From Rostratula benghalensis (lineage: Eukaryota > Chordata > Aves > Charadriiformes > Rostratulidae): a stretch of 64,000 nucleotides of DNA. The DNA lies in assembly GCA_013399305.1 (NCBI GenBank), contig VXAI01000302.1, positions 845,171 through 909,170 of the forward strand, written 5' to 3'. A program made the translations under genes and the position numbers. Positions 1 to 12,166 of the stretch are shown piece by piece. The notes below the pieces were generated by a model. The model was not told the DNA's origin and made no database searches. It worked only from the letters and a program-made list of their open reading frames with translations. Each line of letters begins with the position of its first letter. Positions within the stretch are counted from its first letter, which is position 1.

Positions 1-1163
1 TGGTTGGGTTTTTTTTTATTTGACCAACATGAGCTTTGAAAATTATAGTGAGATTTTCAAATTTTGAGCAGAAAGCTTCCTGCAGTCTTTCTGTTACGGC
101 TGGAAATATTCTGTTTTCAGTCCTTGCCAGTGCTTGTAAGAGGCTCTTTGACTTTTCTATTATTATTTTCTGTCTTAAAGACAGCAGTGCATGTTTGGGT
201 TTTTTTTCATTTTTTTCATTGTCCTCCTTCCTACCCACAAAAGCAGAAAGTGAGGTTATTAGGAAACAGCCATTTTGTAAACTGAAGGACTAAACCCTCT
301 GACAGCTTTCCCCTACAGGCTGGAAGTCTTGCAACCTTTGTCTTCCCACACAAATTTCAGGTGTCTTTTTTGACATGAACATATGTTTTTGTAAAACTCT
401 TCTTTGTATGCCTTGATGAAATTATGCCCATCATTATCTGTAATGCCAACAGCCTCTAATGACAGCAGGAAATTGAGTAAAGGTAGTTTGGAGAAAACAC
501 TTGAGCTAACGTGTTTGTACTCTGTTTTATTACTACTTACTGTGTGATATCAGATTAGGGGGAATGATAGCATGTTTCTAGGATGACCACTAGTCAAACT
601 ATATGACAAAGTACTGCAACATAGTTGAAAATGTTTTAGGCATCTCTTCACCAGACAGCGATGCATGCATCATTATGTTAGGCATTGACAATGCTAGTAC
701 GCTGCAAGAGGAATGGGGAAGGCATCTAACCTCAGATAATGTAGAAGGGTGTGGGAGATGCAGAGGTGTAATCATTGCAACCACTTCCAATGAGGATCTC
801 TGTTTCATCCAACTACATTCCAAAAAAGTAAAGTAAAAAGAATACCAATAAAACAGGACATTAGCTTTGAATGTCAAGATCAAACGGAAGGTGAGGAGGA
901 CCTTGAACAAAAGGACAGAGAGGTTAATTGGTTCAGAAAAATCCTTGTGGCTGGAGCTAGATAGCCAAGAGCCTAGGCTAAAGGAGGTCCTGGAGGAACA
1001 AGGGATCTTACTGTAAAATATAATCTAATATTGCCTTTTCTTGTTTCATTTTCCTTTCTGTACGTTGTCATTTGGAGTTTAACATTTTGCTGTGTTAAAC
1101 TTGGACTTAAGTTTTCTTGTTTGAGCATCTCTCTAATTGAGTGTAATGTTGATTGAAGTTAAT
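1..1163. other. Intergenic DNA without a recognised gene
   Basis: A+T-rich sequence. The open frames here are short and match no family I know. The 77-codon frame at 603-836 has no recognisable domain and no convincing splice or promoter context. Nothing else is supported. Confidence 0.7.
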
Positions 1164-1397
1164 TAGGAAAGAATTTTTCACAGAAAGGGTGCTCAGACAC
1201 TGGAACAGGCTGCCCAGGGCAGTGGTTGAGTCCCCATCCCTGAATACGTTTAAGAGTCATTTAGATGTGGTGTTGGGGGATATGGTGTAGGGGAGGAATT
1301 TGTAGAGGAAGGCTGATGGTTGGACTTGATGTTGCTGATGGTTGGACTTGATGTTCCCAAAGGTTTCTTCCAACCTGAATGATTTTATGATTCTATA
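1164..1397 (+). mobile_element. CR1 LINE 3' end, 5'-truncated
   Basis: The segment carries the end of the CR1 ORF2/3'UTR consensus: a block with CTGGAACAGGCTGCCCAGGG, a block with GAGTCCCCATCCCTG, then the terminal TTGGACTTGATG, CTTCCAACCTGAATGATT and TATGATTCTAT motifs. 5' truncation and absence of a poly(A) tail are typical of CR1. It is an old non-coding copy with an internal 22-bp duplication. Confidence 0.92.
1312..1355. repeat. Perfect 22-bp tandem duplication inside a CR1 tail
   Basis: The unit beginning GCTGATGGTTGGACTTGATG occurs twice back to back (1312-1333 and 1334-1355) with no mismatch. It lies in the CR1 3'UTR just before the terminal repeat motif. Confidence 0.9.
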
Positions 1398-3351
1398 ACA
1401 GAGTTTTTGTTAATATTGCTTGAATCTAGACTTACCTTTAGACATACTCCATGACGTGTTTTAGAATCCGGTCTCCTCATTTTTTTAGAATGTACCAAGT
1501 CTCCTGTATGGGTTTAGGACACAGATGTGTTTGGAAAGCAGAGCATGGGAAAGGAGAAGCTGATATGTATTGTATGTGTGAGGGTTAGAGAAGTGAGAGT
1601 CTCCAGAGCTGAAATTCCTCTGAAGCCCTGCTCAGCTAGGGAAGTTCAGATGTTGGCTGAGCTCAGAGTGGGTCTGCTGCTCAGTGCATTCTTGCAGCTG
1701 GACTTGCCTTTCTGTGCTTCAGTCTAGGTTTGGGGTTAGGGAGTCGAGATTTCTGAGCAGATTCCCTGTGGAGTCCTGTTCCACCTGGACAGCAGGGATG
1801 GGGACTTGGCTCAGGATGAGGCTGTTAGATCAACACATATTTGGAGCTTAACCCCTGCCTTGGGGTAAGGTTGAGGGTTTTCAGAGATGGAATTGCATTG
1901 GAGTGTTGACCAGTCCAGAAAGCTGGTGGTGCAGCGTGGAGTTTAAGGACTGATATTGCTGAAAATCATGTATAGGAAAAATCTTCCTGTATGCGAGTGC
2001 CCTGCTGCAAGAGAATTCATGCTTCTGGCAAGATGTAAATTCACACTTAGACAGTTATTCTTGTTTCTCATTTTAAAGATCTCTTCTTTTCAAATCTGAA
2101 TGATAAGATGAATTGAAGATTTTTATGCAACTCTAAGGTGTTTTTTTATTTAATGTCAACTGTTAGTGTGTTGAGTGATATATCTGTCACCTACTTAAGC
2201 CTGAAATTCTGCACTTACTTTTCACGTTATTTATTTTGGAAAACATATTAAAGTGCTCTCCTCTCACTAGTTTAAATACAGAAGAACAACTTGGCATTTG
2301 TAATAATCAAACTGACACTCAGGGTGGAATAGTAATTCATTCAGCACAAGCCAAAACCAGGAGATTTCAAAAAAAGTCAGTATCACCATGTAATGAGAGA
2401 AACTATGCCAATTCATGAATGCAAATCTTTTAAAAGAGAATTCTGCAAAACTTGGCCTGTATCACATATTAGCCCCTGGCTGGTTAAATTTATCTGGAAC
2501 ATACTCAACTCTGACACTAGCTGATCCCATTACACTTTTTCCTCCCCTTTTTTGAGTATCGTTTCTTCACCACATGTTTTTATATACATACCCCTCTGTG
2601 TCATAGAACAGTATGCTGACAGATGGTACTTAGTCACCTGTTATGTCTGTTGATTATATGCTTTGATCTAGAATTTATTTTGCTCTTTTTGGCAGCTAAG
2701 CTGTTTCTTAATCCATTGATAAAACCTGCTTAATAAGCACTTACCAAAGACATTGACATCACCAGAAACAGGCTGTGTTGGTGAGATCATGACGTGATGC
2801 CCATAAACCCAAAAGAAGCCTTGTATTCAAGGCTTCAAGCAAAATGCTTTCTTCTGAGAAATAAGTAACAAGCAGTTTTATTCCCGTTTTGCATAGCTAA
2901 GTCTGATGCTTCCTTGTATTTGTTTGAAATGTATCAACAAGAAGAGGATGGTTCAAATAGCTGCTTTCTTCTGAGGGTTTTGTATCTTGCTGTGCTAGAA
3001 CTTTCCTTTTCTGTGCGTCAAGATTATTTGAAGCAATATTTCATCTGCCTTAATTATGTGTGCAAATATAATTTTGTTGTCATGAACTAGCTTAAGAAGA
3101 GAGCTGTCACCTTATCTTAGGGTGCCCCACTGTTACTAAATGGAGTGGATGGTTTGCCATGAAAAGAGTAGGCAGCTAAAACATCATATGCTTTTTTGTT
3201 TTATTTGGGCTTTTTCTTGGGCTTTTGTTTGGTTTTGTTGGGGTTTTCTGCTAAAAGGGAAAGCTTCTGGGTTTTATGTTTCAGGGTCCTGTTACTCATT
3301 AAGTTCCTGTGGTAATGACAGTATGACTAATAGGACCCAGTTACAATAATA

Positions 3352-3384
<33 letters not shown>

Positions 3385-4249
3385 CTTGGCAAGGGGGAGT
3401 TATAAATCTTTGATGTCTTGAGGACTTTATTTCATTAGCATTTTAGCAAAATCAGGTCTGTCCTACTAAACTGTATGACCATCTCTGGCCAACTCATACT
3501 GTCACCAAGATTCCCCAAGAGGGTCACACAGTACATCACACAGTTCACTTGCCATCAGTCAGTTGGCTATTCCCTTCATCCAATTATCAAGGCATATTTT
3601 GTCAGCATGTAAGTGGTGTCTTCTGCCAGCTTTGGTCGCGTTCCAGTCTTGCAGACTTGCAAGGCTGCAGTGTAGGAAAACTGACTTCTCATTTAGCATT
3701 CTCTTTACCTGGACAGACTGCTTGATGTTCTGTAAAGTATTAGAGAGAGCCTAGGTAATTAAACTAGGTGGGTAAAATCAAGTGACATGATACCATAAGA
3801 GATCATCTCCTCTTAAATGATCCATCCTCAAATGAAATATTGAAGTTTCCCTATGAAAGCTGTTGGATTCCTTACAGGAAAATAATTTTATCTTTATTAA
3901 ATATATTTATTTTAATGCAAGAAACACAAATTGATGGAGAAGATGATTAGAACAAAATTATAGAATATTTAAATTTTGATCTGGCCCTAATAACACATTA
4001 GAGATCTTCTGTGTAGATTCTCATCGAGTTGTGTTCAGAATCACTCCTCTGTCTTTGAATCTAAAGTGTCAAGGAAGTTAGTAACTATTTTTCTTTATTG
4101 TCCCTGTTACTGTTCACTTGAAAATAGGAGTATTTTTATAAGTTTTGCCTTAGATGATTACATACACAAAGTAGTTAGAAGCATCAAGGTTCCTCTAACT
4201 TTTTTATTTTGACAGAGAAGAATTGATTAAAATTTCTGAGCAGACGTTA
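1398..4249. other. Intergenic DNA, no gene recognised
   Basis: A+T-rich sequence with only short chance reading frames. It contains a G/T-rich tract at about 3195-3252 and an (AT)n microsatellite at 3359-3384. No RNA gene or exon was recognised. Confidence 0.65.
3359..3384. repeat. (AT)13 microsatellite
   Basis: An uninterrupted alternating AT run of 26 bp. Confidence 0.97.
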
Positions 4250-4312
4250 AAAATCACAGAAAATCATAGAAACACAGGATTGAAAAGGACCTACAAGATC
4301 ATCTAGTCCAAA
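4250..4312 (-). mobile_element. CR1 extreme 3' fragment
   Basis: The plus strand reads AATCATAGAAACACAGGATT, then AAAAGGACC, then GATCATCTAGTCCAA. This is the reverse complement of the CR1 terminus (TTGGACTAGATGATC, then GGTCCTTTTC, then TATGATT). Only about 60 bp of the element remains. Confidence 0.8.
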
Positions 4313-7300
4313 ACATTAGTTCAAACATTCATTTTTTAAAATTGTACCATTTTTTTTTTCTTTTTGGTTTGGTACAGGAATGGCTGATTTTAAAATATAG
4401 GCTAGAGGACTATTAGTTAAACCGTAAAATACTGAGAAGCATGTTAAGGCATGACACTGTTGCACAGTTAACGATCATTCTTTTTTGGCTTTTTGCCTCT
4501 AGAGTCATACTAAAAAAGGGAGGAGAGGGGGGTGAAGCAAGCAATCTTGAGCCAATTGTTAAATAAATAAAGATAGGTTTGAATAGAAAAGGAAAACAAA
4601 TGAACAAAAAACCCCAACAACCCACCCCAAAATACAACAAACACAACACTCCGGAAACTCCCCAGCCCCTGGAAATCCATAACAAAAGTACTCTTCAAAC
4701 ACAAAATGCTGTTCTTCATCAGATATTTTTCCCTGCCAGACCTGGGGACATGTAAACTGCCAGACGTACCATCTGTCACACAGCCATTTCAGTGTTTGGC
4801 ACTGGCCAGAGTGCTTGCACGGTGCAGAGAGGGAACAGCGAGGGTGCATGAATGTTAGTGTGGAATAATGCTAACTTGAAACTTGCTTTTTCACTAAGGA
4901 GAAAAAGGAATTTGTATGTATGTATTTGGGGAAAAGGTAATAAGTGTTTTATTTTAGGGAGTTCTCAGTTGAAGGAAGAGAATGGACTTTGTGGGGGGTT
5001 TTACTTTCCTCTTGGGAAGGCTTTGGGCTTCTACATGAGATAATACGATCAATGTGAGAGGCTAAAGTAAACAATCACACACAACACATTTTAAACATAC
5101 ATTTCTGGTATTTTTAAAAATTAGTTGTGATAAATGTTCATCTTCTCCAAATTCTGTAAATGTCCATTGGTTTGCATATTAAATAATGTGATATTTAACT
5201 TCTGGCTGACAAATATACATCTTTAAGTATGTATTAAGAAGTGAATATATTGGGGAAGCTCTTAATAGTTTTGTTCGGTCTTTTTTTTTTTTTTTCTTCT
5301 CTCTTAATTTATGAGAGTATCCCAACACATAGTAGATGAGAGGAAGAGATACTTTTCTTCCCTCCCTGTGTGACACAACTTCCGCCAGCCTCCCAGCTCA
5401 TCTTTCTGATTCCTTTTTGTTAGGAGCTTTCTCTAGCTTTCACCTAGATGGTTCCTCACCCATATACATACTAGGATCTTCAGTGAGATCTGTTCTCACT
5501 CTCATGCACAAGAAATGTTCAGTTACTGCTGTCACCTCTTTTCTTTCGCACAGATCTCCAAAAGCTGGATGAGAGTCCTTTCATTTATTGCTTCCCAACA
5601 TCACTCCGTTCATCATGTGACACTGCCTGTGCTTCCAATTGCTAGCAGTGCAAGACTGAATTTTGCTACCTCTAGTTTAGGTTGAAAAATTAGATTTTTC
5701 TCTATGACTCTACGTTAACATGAGTAGTCAGTCCCAAGTGTAGCAGAACACCTCTCAACTTTGATATTGCTACAATTCAATGTCCACAAAGTTAACATTC
5801 TCATTTAAAAGCTACTGTAAAAAGACCCCCCCAGCGAACCAATTCTCAGTTCACAGACAAGGAATTAAAGATTTTCAGGGCTTCAGTTTTGTATAAAGGA
5901 TCTTAATGAGAAGATGCAGTGGTAAATAAGCAATCAATGCAGTAATTCTATATTTATCTAAAGTGATATTCCCACATCTTGATGATGTTCCCATATTTAT
6001 GGAGATTTAAGTGTTTTCATTTCAATGTTTTGTGAATAATAAGTTGTCATGCTTGTTGCTCTGACATCCAAAAAAGATGGAAAAAATTTGGGATCATGGT
6101 GAAACCTACGTCATTAGCTAAATGTTATTGTGAGAATTTCTCCACTTTGACACTGGAGTTATCATCTTGGATTGTACCACTGGTAGTCCTCTCAGATGAT
6201 TCAGCCAGTTCACTTTCCCAGAGTACCTGCAAACTTAAAAATGCTACCATCTTCTGATTAGAAAATATTGTTTTGTAGTTGTAAAAATAAAGAAAATGTT
6301 TTAAAATCAGATTGGAAACACATGTTGAGCTTGAGAGACTAGTAGGATAAATTCAACCACTATGGATTTGCCATGCATTTTGGACTATGGCCATGAAAGC
6401 TTGAAGTAGTGCTCCTGGTTTGGTTTTCTTTGGTTGGTTTTCTTGTTCATCTGGGGGTTTTGTTCCTTATAGATAAGTGGCTTTTAATAAAAGCTTTTGT
6501 TTGTTGCATTTTTCCCCCCCTCTGTACAACAATAATGATGATGTGCTAACAGGAAAACTGGTTGCAATGGGCATGCAGAAGAGAGAGGCCTGGGCCAGGA
6601 ATCAAACATTCCACATCAGTCTGCAAGATTAACATGTTCGTAGTTTAGCGTTTTACACAGTTTTTATTGGAGCATATCCAGATATTTGTATGCAAAGAAT
6701 TATTGCTCAATGACAAATTGTGTTGATACAATCTAGTATGTCGGGAAATTTCCACTCCAGTATGGTCATGTGCCAAGTATGATACCTTTTGGGAATAAGA
6801 AAACAAATGACGCATTTTGACCTCAAAAGATAAATGAACACCAACAGCAATTTTCTATAATTTTGGAAACATCACAGTTTCTGTATACCTAATTGGAAGC
6901 AATTACCATTTTTGCAAGTTTGTGCTAAGATTGTAATACACAAAGCTGAAATCATAAACCATCCTTCAGTATCTGTAAAATATTCTTCTTAGGAAAAGGA
7001 GTCTGTGTGGATGCCTACTTGTGTTAGCTGTACTCCAAAGTGTGAGTCTGCAAACGTAGCACTTTCTGCCTAAGTGGCTCAGATACCGCTGTGAAATTTG
7101 CTTTGTGGATGCTGTCTGCAAATTTGTCACCACATTCATCATCCGTGTGTGCCAGAACCAGTTTCTTCTCAGAGCAGGGACTGCTTTTTCTCTAGTGCTC
7201 AGGAAATCCAGTTGCTACTCAGCTGCAAACTGATTAACTGCCGCTTTACACGGTATTTCCAAATGTATTCTAGCACATTGTGGTAATGATATTTATTGCT

Positions 7301-10300
7301 GCTCTAAATCAGAATTGTTTATTTGATAATTAACTAGAGCCAGCATTAGTTGACAAGAGAAAATGAAACCTGTTACATAGGAGCTAGTGGTCCATACTAG
7401 CTAACAGATTGCATTTGTAATCTGCTCTTCTCTCCTTCATCTTGTGTGTTTTCTACTGTATAAACACTATATTGGACTTTATTGTTGGACACTTGTTTCT
7501 CAGTTTCATTAACCTCTCAGAGCTCCATGCAGCAGATCTCTGCTTCTAACCACGACAAAGCTGCTGGGACTTTTTGGTGCTGGTTACCCACTCCTCCAGC
7601 AAATGCAGCATGTCTGGTCCTACAGAGACATTATTTCATAAGCTAAATCTAAACCTTTGGGCAAACCGCTACACTGCAAGGAACAGTCTTGTCTCAGGTT
7701 TTTCAGGTGAATGCTGGTGTTCCAGAATGGTACTGCAAAACAGACATGCAGGCTGAGGTTTTGCGTGAAGTACTTGAGTTCCACAATAATCTAGCCTTAG
7801 AGGTAGTACTAACCAGGTTTCCTACAGTTTTTCTCTCTAACTGCCTTTGCAGCAGAACCTGTGTAGAAGAAACAGCCTTCTGAAAGAGCTGTGTACAAAT
7901 GAAATGCATTTATTGTACATAGAGTAGCATTCTTTTATCTCTTTGATAATATAAACATTTCATGACATAAATGAAATAAACATGACATAAAATGCTGGGT
8001 TTTAAGCTGAATGATGAAGATAAGAGGGCTCTCACACTTTTCAAATAAAGTTTTGAAGCTGAAAATTCAGTTTTCTTTAATAACTAGATGTTTGATACCT
8101 GGGATTTTAGTATTAAATCCAGTGGGGATCTTTCAAATAATTTAATTCACATGTATTCTGCAGAAATGTTTTTTATTTGGCAGTAAAACAATTGTAGGAA
8201 CAAGGATTAGTTTATGTGTTTTGTAAAGAGATTACACTTACCATTTATTGCATTTCATGTTTATGTTGGAATACCCTGACATTACATAGTAAGTCAAAAA
8301 GGCTTAACTTTTAAAATGACAGCTGAAGTCTTAACACTGAAAGCTCTTTGATGATTAGAAGAAATGTTTTCTGTTGAGGAAGAGTGATATGGGAAAAGAA
8401 AAAGGTGCTAGTGGGATTCAAGTATCTGTCAACATTTTGATTACACAGCTCAGGGTTTTTAGCCACTGTACAAAGTCTTGATTTGTGTGCAGCTTTTATT
8501 TACTTCCGTTAGATTATTTTGTAGTTGTTACCTACTGACCACTGACTGGGCAATATCACAGTAATGTGACATTAATGTGACCCAGTAATGCTACCTAAAG
8601 AGCAGGGTTTGTGGGATTTATTTTGCTTTTGGTTTGGTGGGGTTTTTTGTTGGGTTGGTTAGTTTGTCTGTTGGTTTTGGTTTTCTTATTTTTTTAGACA
8701 CATCAAAGGAAAATGTTTTTTCAAGGTAAATTCTTAGGAGTTGGCAGGCATATGACTACAAATGTTTTCTCAAGTCCTGTGTAAACTCCTACTTCACCTA
8801 GTTTGTTCCTGTGTGATGAGTTTTATTCTGTGTACCAGTTTGAATGGTGAAAGCTCTGTATGTGATTGGTCCCATAGCTCTATTTGTTGACATAAAATAT
8901 TGGCTCACATGCCTTGTGAAGAAAAGATAAGTGTCTTTGGTTTCAAGGGCTGGCTCTGTTTGTATGGAGCTGTGGATAACACTTTTAACCTGTTCAACAC
9001 CTTTACTAAAATTACCTGCCATCATACGTGAATTGCTTCAACCGTTGTAAGAATCCCAGGAACAGCTAACAGAAAATTAATCTATCTGTCTCCCAGGGAT
9101 ACGTTTAAGCAGGGATACCTGCCAATCCTGCCTGCTTCATGTCTTACAGTTCTGAGAGGGTGGAAATAACCACATTTATACCCAGTAAATACATTGCTGT
9201 TATAAGTAAAAAATACCATTTTAGTAGCTTACTAAGAATTCACTGTAGTTTATTTACATATTGAACTCCACAAAAAATTCCATCTATTTATAAGCAGGAT
9301 GTAAAAATGCAGTTGCAGGAATCTATCCAAGAGTGATGAAAACTGAACAAAATTTGGAAGAAGAGGAGAATAATGAAGTTTTACTTTGTTTAATAGGTTA
9401 GAGAAGTCAGTCAAACTTGTCATTGTGACAACATGGGTGCGTATGACTCATTTTAACAGACTAGCCCAGGCTGCTTGTGGCACAATATATTGTCTAATTC
9501 ATACCCTACTTTGAACAGTGTAGTTGTTGTTGGTTTTTATTTCTTTTTTTCGTCTGTTATTTCTTCATTTTTACTATCTTTTCCTCAACTCTTTCTCCCC
9601 TAGCTCTTCTCTTCGTGCCTCTGTTTCTAATTTTACATAGTAGAAGTGTTGCTAGATTAACATGGAATTCACAGAAAGCAAGGCCCAATTTCCATCAGAG
9701 TAAATTTCTACTTCCTGCAAAATCATGATATTAAAAATAGCTTCAAGGATATAGATTATGCCATTCAAATCACAAGGACCTAGAGGGGATGTCAGGAGAC
9801 CAGGAACATCTCTAATCTAGTTCTCTTTTATGGTATGTTGATGTATTTGTTATGTGAAAAGGCTTCCTCTGCCTCAGCAGAACAGTTGTGTTTTGCCATA
9901 GCAAAAGCACTGTGGTCCCGTTGCTTTGCTGGTGCCAGGGCCTTGGAAAGCTACTTGCTGCTGTGAGGGAGTCAGCATATAGGCAGAGGCACCCCAACAG
10001 CCGTGTTTGGTGTCCACCCCTTCCCATCCGTATACCTCTTCAGCTGGCTCATTGATACCCTCAGTTCCCTTTCCTCCTCCTATTCCTGCAAGAGATCAGG
10101 CTGGCCCTGGTCCTGTATTCTCTTGTAGGCTTGCTTCTGCTGCAGAGAAGCCATGAGATGATTCTGTTTGTGTGTCAGCTGTTCAGTGGTTTATGTGAAA
10201 TAAGTTACTGACTTTTCTGCTTCCTTAGAGGCAGTGATTTTTTCACAGCTGACATTATATGGTGTAAATAACATAGCTTAGAGCTGTAAGAATTGAATGA

Positions 10301-12141
10301 GTGAGCAGGAAAACTTGGTGAACTTTCAGTTCAGCCTGGGGTGATGCTGCTGGTGTGTGGCAACCATTCTTTTGCCTTTCCTTCTCTTCAGTCCTAAGGA
10401 GAGGAGTTCTGCTGTAGTGATGAACAGCCTCACACCTTCTTCTCCAGAGTGTGTAGTAAATACTTGTATGATGAGCTATAGCGTACAACCTCCTTGGTCT
10501 ATAGATGGCATTACACATTACTGCCACCAGTAAGGGTATCTCCATGTGATATTATTTCATAGACTTTATTGCAGAATATTGCAATAAGAGAGATAATCAT
10601 TGGTTTGGGCTGACACTTTTAATATCTATCTTTGTTACGGAATGAATGGCCAACTACAGTTTCTTGTCATTACCTGTACTTTCCCGTGAACTTCTGCAAG
10701 CTCTTTTCAATAAACTTGCTTTCTGAAGACTTTTCAGGAAACAAATCTGTTTGTACACATTTATATGCAAGGAAGAGAACAAGTCAGGTCTATGAGGAAC
10801 TGAAAACAAAAAAGAAACAAAAAAATCCTAACAAAAATTCATACTTGAATAATGAAACAACAATAAAACAACAGTTTGTGTAGTGCAAAACACTGCTGCT
10901 GTCGTTTGTTACCAAGTATTATGGAAGGATGTTGAAGGGGTATGTAAACCAAAGTTGGTTATTTCTCAATAGTAGATCTCATAGTATTTTTCTTTGCAAT
11001 CATACTTATCCTCCTTTTTCAGATCATCTTTTTTGCCATTAGACAAATGTCTTTGCTGCCTCAACATACTTAGTGGGCTCTTCTAGTAGGGGTTAGCATT
11101 TCTTGCTACAGGAGTTGGTAACACTTTTAAAACCTGCTTCAGTTACTTGCTCTTAAGAAAAAGTGTTGCTATATCTATTTTCCTACTATGAGAGTTTTCA
11201 ATGATTCCATTTTCTTTGGAAGTATTATTGAGTTTGATCTCATACTTAATTTGCTCTGCATTTCTCTCAACTTTGCAGCTTTCTGGTTTCAGAAATGTGC
11301 TAGTGTTAGTTTTGCATTTGAATTGGTTGCTGTTTACAAGCCAAGTGTGAAGAGATGATTACAAGAGCCTTGCTGTTGTATTTTTGCAAAGAATGTTGAT
11401 TTTCATGGTGGTGTTTACAGGTATGGTGACACCAGGCCTATTTGTGTGCACAGAGGAAGTTACAGCTCACCAGTGGTACAGGACAAGACCTTCCTGGAGT
11501 TACAAGGACTTTTGAGAAGTTTCCAGCTCCTTTCAGGCCTTGACAAAGTTACTCACATGGGAGAGCTTTACCAGTAGCAACTTGTTGGAAGGAAAGCAGA
11601 TCCAGGTGGCTATTGTGTAAACGTGGGGAGACCTTGTCTGAAAGGTTGTTAAAAACAGAGCAAATTAGAAGAGGGAAAGTAGCTGTATTAGCTTTTCCTC
11701 AGTTCTGGGGCTGCTTATACATATTAAGAGAGACATGACTGTAAGAAATTGAATACTGAGATAATTTTACCATTGTGACTATATGAATTTAATTAAAGTT
11801 ATTTCTTGCTCTTTCTCCCTGCTCCCACAAACTATTTCTCAGGATCTTTATGTGGCTGTTAAAGGGTTGTTAGAGTAGAAAACAGAACATATGTTTTACT
11901 TCCCTGGCTATTGGTAAAAAAAAACCCAGCATAAACTGGCTGGAATTAATAAAAATGCCAGGTTTCAGATGTGCTACAAACCACCAAGGACACATAAGTG
12001 AACAGTGATGGAGAAATGGCTTCAACTTGTAACTGTCTGTTAACTGTAGTCCTTATTTGTCAGTTCATTTTGATCAAAGATGTTTTGAAGGAACTCTTTA
12101 TATTAATGCATCTTTCTCAGATTTTTGGAGAGAAGATATGT
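4313..12141. other. 7.8 kb of intergenic DNA, no gene recognised
   Basis: A+T-rich DNA with many short open frames, none longer than about 100 codons and none resembling a known domain. Low-complexity elements include an A/C-rich tract at about 4604-4650, a T run near 5281-5295, and G/T-rich tracts at about 6416-6460 and 8617-8697. No tRNA, snRNA or protein exon was recognised. Confidence 0.65.
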
Positions 12142-12166
12142 NNNNNNNNNNNNNNNNNNNNNNNNN
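12142..12166. other. Assembly gap (25 N)
   Basis: Twenty-five consecutive Ns in A+T-rich intergenic DNA. The fixed-looking size suggests a placeholder rather than a measured length. Confidence 0.98.

Noticed and set aside
603..836. 77-codon frame as a small gene
   Set aside because: No homology is recognised, there is no promoter or splice context, and the length is within chance expectation for 64 kb.
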